From the NCBI GenBank assembly GCA_027482905.1, contig JAIXVP010000241.1:1-44294 (forward strand): a DNA stretch of 44,294 nt. The letters are read 5' to 3'. The translations under genes and the position numbers were made by a program. Each line of letters begins with the position of its first letter. Position 1 is the stretch's first letter. This DNA comes from Opitutaceae bacterium (lineage in GTDB: Bacteria; Verrucomicrobiota; Verrucomicrobiia; Opitutales; Opitutaceae). Below, piece by piece: positions 39,621 to 44,294 of the stretch. The notes under the pieces were generated by a model, which worked only from the letters and a program-made list of their open reading frames with translations, was not told the DNA's origin and made no database searches.

Positions 39621-40871
39621 CTACCCCTTCCGCAGCGTCACCACGCACTCGAGGTGGCGGGTTTGGGGGAAGAGGTCGAAGGGTTGCACGGCGGTCAGCG
39701 CGTAGCCGGCGGCGGTGAAGGCGCGCAGGTCGCGCATCTGCGTGGCTGGGTCGCACGAGACGTAGACCACGGCGCGCGGGCCGTAGGCGAAAAGTTGGGC
39801 GAGAAACGCCTCGTCGCAGCCTTTGCGGGGCGGGTCGATAAGCACGACGGTGTCGGCGGCGGGGAAGGCGAGGCCGGCGAAGATCGCGGCGGCGTCGCCG
39901 GCCTGGAAGGTCACGTTGGCGAGGCGGTTGGCCTCGGCGTTTTGGCGGGCGAAGACGATGCTGCTCTCGCTGATCTCAATGCCGGCGACTTTTTCAAAGG
40001 CGGGCGCGCAGGCCAAGGCGAAGAGGCCGCTGCCGCAGTAGGCGTCGACCAGGAAACGCGCGCCGGTGGCGGCGGCCTGCTCGCGGGCGTAGCCGGTGAA
40101 GGCGGGCAGGATAAAGGGGTTGTTCTGGAAAAAATCGCGGGCGAGGAAACGCAGCTTCAGGTCGCCCACCGTCTCGGTGACGACGTCGTCGTAGTTGGTC
40201 GTCACCTGCCCGGAGGCGTCGCGCAGCAGCAGGGTGCCGCCGCGCGCGTAGGCGCCCTCGGCGGCGCGGGTGCGGACGTGGGCGCGGCTGGCGGCGAGGC
40301 GGGCGTTGATCGGCGCGGTGGCGATGGGGCAGGCGGGGACGTCGAGGATGTCGAAGCGCGTGCCCTGGCGGAGAAACCCGATGGGCAACTCGGCGGCCTC
40401 GGCGGCGGAGCGGGGGGCGTTGAAGTGCGGGGTGATCTTCGAGCGGTAGCCGTATTCGGCGGGCGAGCCGATGACGGGCGCGACCGGGAACTCGAGGCCG
40501 GCCATGTGGCGGAGGAGTTCCTCGACCTGGCGGCGTTTCCAGACGAGTTGCTCCGCGTAGGCGAGGTTCTGGTATTGGCAGCCGCCGCAGCGGCCGAAGA
40601 GCGGGCACACCGGCGCGATGCGCTGGGGCGAAGGCGCGAGGATTTCGATCAGGTCGGCCTCGGAGTAGTTCTTGTGGTTGCGGAAGACGCGGGCGCGGAC
40701 GCGTTCGCCGGGCAGGGTGAAGGGGATCATCACCACCCAGCGCGCGGCGGGGTCGGCCGGGTGGGGCACGCGGGCGAGCCCGACGCCTAGGTTGGTGAGC
40801 GTGGCGATCTCCAGCTCCAGCTCGGCGTGGTAGGGGAAGGGATCGTCGTTAAAGGATTTTTTGCGGCCCAC
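39621..40871 (-). CDS. TrmA/RlmD-family 23S rRNA or tRNA (uracil-5-)-methyltransferase
   Basis: About 416 aa. An N-terminal TRAM-like stretch (AELELEIATLTNLGVGLARV) is followed by a [4Fe-4S] motif in CPLFGRCGGCQYQ, the barrel linker FFQNNPFILPAF, the SAM site VDAYCGSGLFALA, DPPRKGCD, and the catalytic-Cys loop YVSCDPATQMRDL. These enzymes methylate C5 of uridine at rRNA U747/U1939 or tRNA U54; the target cannot be assigned by eye. The start is uncertain: only GTG codons are available, and the outermost (40889) lies inside one arm of an inverted repeat, so 40871 is preferred. It diverges from the spoU-like gene. Confidence 0.9.
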   Translation of the reverse strand: MGRKKSFNDDPFPYHAELELEIATLTNLGVGLARVPHPADPAARWVVMIPFTLPGERVRARVFRNHKNYSEADLIEILAPSPQRIAPVCPLFGRCGGCQYQNLAYAEQLVWKRRQVEELLRHMAGLEFPVAPVIGSPAEYGYRSKITPHFNAPRSAAEAAELPIGFLRQGTRFDILDVPACPIATAPINARLAASRAHVRTRAAEGAYARGGTLLLRDASGQVTTNYDDVVTETVGDLKLRFLARDFFQNNPFILPAFTGYAREQAAATGARFLVDAYCGSGLFALACAPAFEKVAGIEISESSIVFARQNAEANRLANVTFQAGDAAAIFAGLAFPAADTVVLIDPPRKGCDEAFLAQLFAYGPRAVVYVSCDPATQMRDLRAFTAAGYALTAVQPFDLFPQTRHLECVVTLRKG

Positions 40872-40877
40872 CCCACA

Positions 40878-40941
40878 CACGAAACACACCCAAGGCCCGG
40901 CGAAGAGGATTTTCTTTTCGTATCCTTTCGTGTGTTTCGTG
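40878..40941. repeat. 12-bp inverted repeat between divergent RNA methyltransferase genes
   Basis: CACGAAACACAC (40878-40889) and its exact reverse complement GTGTGTTTCGTG (40930-40941) flank 40 bases containing an AT-rich TTTTCTTTTCGTATCC tract. The right arm ends four bases before the spoU-like ATG, and the left arm overlaps the outermost possible start of the trmA-like gene. The TTTCGTGTGTTTCGTGGGTC wording resembles a dispersed intergenic repeat. Confidence 0.7.
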
Positions 40942-40945
40942 GGTC

Positions 40946-41791
40946 ATGGTCCCGGTCGAACACATCACCAGTCTCCAAAATCCGCGCGTGAAGCAGCTCG
41001 TGAAGCTGCGCGACCGCCGGCCGCGCGACGAGGCGGGGGTGTTTCTGGTCGAAGGCTACCGGCAGATCCGGCGGGCGCTGGAGAAGGGCGTCGCGCTGAC
41101 CGAACTCTACACCTGTCCCGAGTGGTATCTCGGCGACCAGGGCAACGAGCCCGCGCTCATCGCCCAGGCCCAGGCGGCGGGCGCGAAGGTGTTTCAACTC
41201 ACCCGGGACGCCTTCGCCAAGGTCGCCTACCGGGAGCGGCCGGACGGGTTGCTGGCGGTGGCGCCGCAGTGGCGGCGGACGCTGGCGGACCTGGAGGCCT
41301 TGCTGGCGGGGAAATTTAGCGATTCTCGGCCCGACCCCTTCCTGCTGGTGGTGGAGGCGATCGAGAAGCCGGGCAACCTCGGCACCATCCTGCGCAGCGC
41401 GGACGCGGCCGGGGTGGACGCGCTCATCGTCTGCGATCCGGTGACGGATTTGTTCAACCCCAACGTGGTGCGCGCCTCGACCGGGGTGCTGTTTTCCGTG
41501 CCGGTGATCGTGGCGGAGAGCGGCGAGGTGCGCGAGTGGCTGGCGGCGCGCGGCATCCGGGCGGTGGCGACGACGCCGGCGGCGACGGAGCTGCACACCG
41601 ACACAGATCTGCGCGGGCCGCTGGCCATCGTGATGGGCAGCGAGCAGTATGGTTTGAGCGATTTCTGGCTGCGCGAGGCGGACGCGCGGGTGCGCATCCC
41701 GATGGCCGGCCAGGCGGACTCGCTCAACGTCGCCATGGCCACGATCATCACGCTCTTCGAGGCGGTGCGGCAGCGCGGCGCGGGGAGTTGA
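40946..41791 (+). CDS. TrmH/SpoU-family RNA 2'-O-methyltransferase
   Basis: 281 aa. The N-terminal substrate-binding part (ITSLQNPRVKQLVKLRDRRP ... FLVEGYRQI) precedes the knotted SPOUT domain: EAIEKPGNLGTILRSADAAG (motif 1), NPNVVRASTGVLFSVP, IVMGSEQYGLSD (motif 2) and RIPMAGQADSLNVAMA (motif 3). It should methylate a ribose 2'-OH in rRNA or tRNA; RlmB-like or TsnR-like targets are possible. A TRNA-Arg gene follows after a hairpin. Confidence 0.92.
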   Translation: MVPVEHITSLQNPRVKQLVKLRDRRPRDEAGVFLVEGYRQIRRALEKGVALTELYTCPEWYLGDQGNEPALIAQAQAAGAKVFQLTRDAFAKVAYRERPDGLLAVAPQWRRTLADLEALLAGKFSDSRPDPFLLVVEAIEKPGNLGTILRSADAAGVDALIVCDPVTDLFNPNVVRASTGVLFSVPVIVAESGEVREWLAARGIRAVATTPAATELHTDTDLRGPLAIVMGSEQYGLSDFWLREADARVRIPMAGQADSLNVAMATIITLFEAVRQRGAGS

Positions 41792-41824
41792 CCCGCGGGC
41801 GGGTTCGGGCGGCCCGCGCGGGCC

Positions 41825-41847
41825 AAACCGGGACTTGCCCCGGTTTT
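41825..41847 (+). terminator. Candidate terminator before tRNA-Arg
   Basis: AAACCGGG (41825-41832) / CCCGGTTT (41839-41846) with a 6-nt loop, followed by only a short T-stretch. It lies between the spoU-like gene and the tRNA. Confidence 0.45.
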
Positions 41848-41876
41848 CAGATTCGCGCGTAGTCGGCGCGGAAGCC

Positions 41877-41952
41877 GTCCCCGTAGCTCAAGTGGATAGA
41901 GCGGTCGTTTCCTAAACGACTGATCCGTGTTCGACTCTCGGCGGGGACACCA
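41877..41952 (+). tRNA. tRNA-Arg (anticodon CCT)
   Basis: A 76-nt cloverleaf with encoded CCA. The acceptor stem GTCCCCG pairs with CGGGGAC, the D-stem is GCTC/GAGC, the anticodon stem GTCGT/ACGAC closes loop TTCCTAA with CCT at 41911-41913, and the T-loop is TTCGACT. One T-T mismatch appears in the T-stem. It reads AGG codons. Confidence 0.93.
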
Positions 41953-42035
41953 TCGCGACGCTCCGAGGCATCGCGCGGCGGGCGGCGGTTTTGTCCCTTG
42001 CGGCGCACCTCGACCCGGCCAACCTGCCCGACGCG

Positions 42036-43130
42036 ATGCCCAACAGTTTCGGTCACCTTTTCCGCATCACCACCTGGGGTGAAAGCCACGGTCCCGCCAT
42101 CGGCGTGACGCTCGACGGCTGCCCGCCGCGCTTGCCCATCACGGCGGCCGAGATCCAGGCCGAGCTCGACCGGCGTCGCCCCGGCCAGAGCGACATCACC
42201 ACTCCGCGCAAGGAGGCCGACACGGTCGAGATCCTCTCCGGCGTCTACGATGGTCTGACCACCGGCACGCCCATTTCTCTGCTGGTGCGCAACACCGACC
42301 AGCGCAGCTCGGCCTACAACGAGATGAAGGCGGCCTTCCGCCCCTCGCACGCTGACTTCACCTATCAATCCAAGTTCGGCATCCGCGACCCGAACGGCGG
42401 CGGGCGCAGCTCGGCGCGCGAGACCATCGGCCGCGTGGCGGCCGGCGCCTTCGCCAAAAAGATCCTCGCGACCCGCGGGGTCGAGGCGCGCGCCTACATC
42501 ACCCGCATCCACGACATCGCCGCGCCGGCGGAGGCCTTGGTGGAATTCCCCACGCTCGAGGCGGTCGAGGCGACGGCGGTGCGTTGTCCGCATGCGGCGA
42601 CGGCGGCGGCGATGATCGAGCGCATCAAGGCGGTGCGTTCCGAAGGCGACTCGGTCGGCGGCGTCATCCAGTGCCGGGTGCGCGGTCTGCCGGCCGGTCT
42701 GGGCGAGCCGGTGTTCGACCGGCTGGAGGCCGACCTCGCCAAAGCCATGCTTTCCCTGCCCGCGACCAAGGGTTTCGAGGTCGGCAGCGGCTTCGGCGGC
42801 TCGCTGCTGCGCGGCTCGGAGCACAACGACCTCTTTGAAAACCGCGACGGCCGGGTGCGCACGGTCACGAACCGCTCGGGCGGGGTGCAGGGCGGCATCA
42901 GCAACGGCGAGGAACTCGTCTTCAACGTCGCCTTCAAACCCACCGCCACGATCCTGCAAAGCCAACGCACGGTGGACCTCGCCGGGCAGCCGACCGACCT
43001 CATGGGTAAGGGTCGCCATGATCCCTGCGTGGTGCCGCGCGCGGTGCCCATCGTCGAGGCGATGACCCTGCTCGTGCTAATCGACCACTGGATGCGCGAC
43101 GCGGCGCAGAACCACACGTTTACCTTTTGA
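42036..43130 (+). CDS. aroC: Chorismate synthase
   Basis: 364 aa from the ATG at 42036, whose [19 protein letters not shown] is the conserved family start; an in-frame start 15 codons upstream is rejected. Signatures: [70 protein letters not shown] and [18 protein letters not shown]. It makes chorismate from 5-enolpyruvylshikimate-3-phosphate using reduced FMN, the last step of the shikimate pathway. It lies 83 bases after tRNA-Arg and 8 bases before a P-loop gene. Confidence 0.97.
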   Translation: MPNSFGHLFRITTWGESHGPAIGVTLDGCPPRLPITAAEIQAELDRRRPGQSDITTPRKEADTVEILSGVYDGLTTGTPISLLVRNTDQRSSAYNEMKAAFRPSHADFTYQSKFGIRDPNGGGRSSARETIGRVAAGAFAKKILATRGVEARAYITRIHDIAAPAEALVEFPTLEAVEATAVRCPHAATAAAMIERIKAVRSEGDSVGGVIQCRVRGLPAGLGEPVFDRLEADLAKAMLSLPATKGFEVGSGFGGSLLRGSEHNDLFENRDGRVRTVTNRSGGVQGGISNGEELVFNVAFKPTATILQSQRTVDLAGQPTDLMGKGRHDPCVVPRAVPIVEAMTLLVLIDHWMRDAAQNHTFTF

Positions 43131-43138
43131 TCCCGCCC

Positions 43139-43951
43139 ATGTCCGACGCCGCCACCGCCACCCGCCCCCTCGTTTACGTGATCCTCGGCCTGCCCGGCTC
43201 CGGGCGGCGCGAGGTGTTGGCGGATCTCATCGCGGGCGGGCTCGAAGCGGTGGCGGGCGAGCGGGCGCACGTCATCCTGCCGGCGGGGGAAGGGGAGCAG
43301 GAAGCCGACGCCAAACTCGGCGCGGCGACCATCGGACGCATGAAATGGGATCCGGAGCTGCACGCGCTCTTCGCCGACGAGCCGCCGTCCGGCACGAGCC
43401 ACACCTTTATCCTGCTCGATGCCCGGCTCGATCCGGTCGACCAGCTGGAGGCCTTAAAACCCTGGCTGGCGGCGCACGAGCTGGAGGTGGCGCGCATCCT
43501 CACGGTGGTGCACTGCGCGCTGGCGGAGAAGCATCCGGCCTTGAAGCCGTGGTTCGACGCGTGCGTGCACTTTTCGGACGTCGTGCTCTTCAATCGCCGC
43601 GAGGGCGTGGCGAACAAGTGGCTGAGCGATTTTCGCGGGAGCTATGAGGACCTGTTCATTCCCTGCTTGTATGAATTCGTGAAGGCGGGGCGGGTAAAAA
43701 ATCCGGCCATGTTGCTGGATCCGGTGGCGCGGCGGGTCAGCCAGTATTTCGACCCATCGGAATGGGACGACCTGGATCTGGAGGGCGTGGAGATCGGCGA
43801 GTCGGACGACGAGGACGGGGAAAACATGCGGCCCTTGGATAAGGATAACATCGACCCGGACAACCAGCCGCCGGTGGATCCCTACCTGGCCCGCAACCAA
43901 AACGGCCGGCGCGAGATCGAGCTGCCGGACGTGCGCAAGTATCTGGGATAG
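43139..43951 (+). CDS. P-loop NTPase-like protein, possibly CobW/G3E-related
   Basis: 270 aa from the ATG at 43139. A Walker A-like motif GLPGSGRRE at 17-25 follows a hydrophobic strand (LVYVILGL). FILLDARLDP near 85-95 may be a Walker B region, and VVHCALAEKHPALKPWFDACVHFSDVVLFNRREGV recalls the G3E GTPase layout. No CxxC metal motif is present. The C-terminal quarter is very acidic (ESDDEDGEN ... DKDNIDPDNQPPVDPY). Metallochaperone or kinase activity is not demonstrated, and family assignment is tentative. It lies eight bases after aroC, so co-transcription is likely. Confidence 0.62.
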   Translation: MSDAATATRPLVYVILGLPGSGRREVLADLIAGGLEAVAGERAHVILPAGEGEQEADAKLGAATIGRMKWDPELHALFADEPPSGTSHTFILLDARLDPVDQLEALKPWLAAHELEVARILTVVHCALAEKHPALKPWFDACVHFSDVVLFNRREGVANKWLSDFRGSYEDLFIPCLYEFVKAGRVKNPAMLLDPVARRVSQYFDPSEWDDLDLEGVEIGESDDEDGENMRPLDKDNIDPDNQPPVDPYLARNQNGRREIELPDVRKYLG

Positions 43952-44184
43952 GGCGATACCGCCGGCCCGGGATCAGCGGACCGTAGGAACGGTGTTTTGA
44001 CCACGGATCACACGGATCACACGGATTATCACGGATAAGGCCGATCGGATCCGTGCCCAGCCGTGGGATCCGTGGGCAAGGTCGATCGCTCCCGGTTGGT
44101 TGGTGCAAAAGCAGTAGCCGGCAAGACGGCTTGAAGGGGGCGGTCCCGACCTGCCCTTCGAACGATTACAAATCGTGTAGGCGG
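43952..44184. other. Intergenic region with CACGGAT repeats
   Basis: No gene is visible. Four CACGGAT heptamers lie at 44002, 44011, 44020 and 44030 (spacing 9, 9 and 10 bases). Two GGATCCGTG copies downstream (about 44046-44072) can pair with them, so a hairpin is possible. Confidence 0.6.
44002..44036. repeat. Short tandem CACGGAT repeat
   Basis: CACGGAT occurs at 44002-44008, 44011-44017, 44020-44026 and 44030-44036, separated by two or three bases. Similar CACGGAT-rich repeats are dispersed between genes in many environmental bacterial genomes; the copy number in this genome cannot be seen from one window. Confidence 0.75.
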
Positions 44185-44220
44185 AAAAGAAAAACGCCGC
44201 CGTCCCGAGGGACGGCGGCG
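44185..44220 (-). terminator. Strong rho-independent terminator of the gene at the right edge
   Basis: On the minus strand a perfect 12-bp stem (44220-44209 / 44206-44195, CGCCGCCGTCCC with GGGACGGCGGCG, 2-nt formal loop) runs into TTTTTCTTTT. It begins 30 bases after the stop of the partial minus-strand gene. Confidence 0.9.
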
Positions 44221-44250
44221 TAGATTACGCGAGGCTGAATCGATGCGATC

Positions 44251-44294
44251 TTAGAACTTGTAGGTGACGGTCGCCTGGGCCTGGGTGCCGGGCA
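44251..44294 (-). CDS. C-terminal end of an outer-membrane-type protein (5' part outside window)
   Basis: Only 13 codons are present, reading PGTQAQATVTYKF and then TAA at 44253-44251. Alternating residues and a final Phe suit the last strand of an outer-membrane beta-barrel. A strong terminator follows on the same strand. The identity of the protein cannot be determined. Confidence 0.6.
   Translation of the reverse strand, partial: PGTQAQATVTYKF

Overview
The window is GC-rich bacterial DNA, by eye about two thirds G+C. It most resembles the Opitutaceae (Verrucomicrobiota). That assignment is inference, resting on very large secreted LamG/IPT/delta-60/MBG and RCC1/Calx-beta proteins, a C-terminal 'EYAxGxxP' plus 'RRFxRLxV' module typical of that group, GH88 and sugar-transfer ATP-grasp genes, and purine-rich or CACGGAT intergenic repeats. 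No rRNA or other marker is present to prove it.

Layout. 1-412: 3' end of pyruvate phosphate dikinase (ppdK) and its terminator. 413-10878: an intergenic stretch with a conspicuous dyad, then two co-directional secreted-protein genes (2864 and 499 aa). 10930-11214: a second, broken copy of the ppdK 3' end that has lost the catalytic Cys, followed by its own terminator. 11625-19592 (minus): a 2655-aa secreted RCC1-repeat protein. 19593-20642: about 1 kb without a recognisable gene. 20643-22699 (minus): ECF sigma factor, one-TM candidate anti-sigma factor and Spy/CnrX-like protein joined by ATGA overlaps, preceded by a Thr-rich secreted repeat protein. 22812-27072 (minus): a compact porin, amicyanin-like cupredoxin and hybrid sensor kinase operon. 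27276-28688 (minus): GH88 hydrolase. 28915-30147: ATP-grasp enzyme. 30178-32557 (minus): M20 peptidase and serC. 32612-32778: element bounded by a perfect 19-bp inverted repeat. 32821-35752: pdxH, sixA-like, rmlD-like and lplA-like genes, the middle pair overlapping. 35765-39451: accessory island with a Vsr nuclease, DUF433/DUF5615 module, orphan DUF433, small ORFs with one frameshift, an HNH nuclease and a ParE-type toxin-antitoxin pair. 39621-43951: housekeeping genes (TrmA-family and SpoU-family RNA methyltransferases, tRNA-Arg(CCT), aroC, P-loop protein). 43952-44294: CACGGAT repeats, a strong terminator and the last codons of an outer-membrane-type protein.

How the parts may work together. 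The three giant or secreted proteins look like cell-surface or extracellular material. The porin, cupredoxin and kinase genes are packed within a few bases of one another and probably form one envelope copper or redox sensing unit; this is the best candidate here for an under-described system. The sigma/anti-sigma/Spy-like set looks like a second envelope-stress unit. SerC and PdxH, which use or make PLP, lie on opposite sides of the 19-bp inverted-repeat element. The 35.8-39.5 kb stretch is a small island of nuclease and toxin-antitoxin genes without a cognate DNA methyltransferase.
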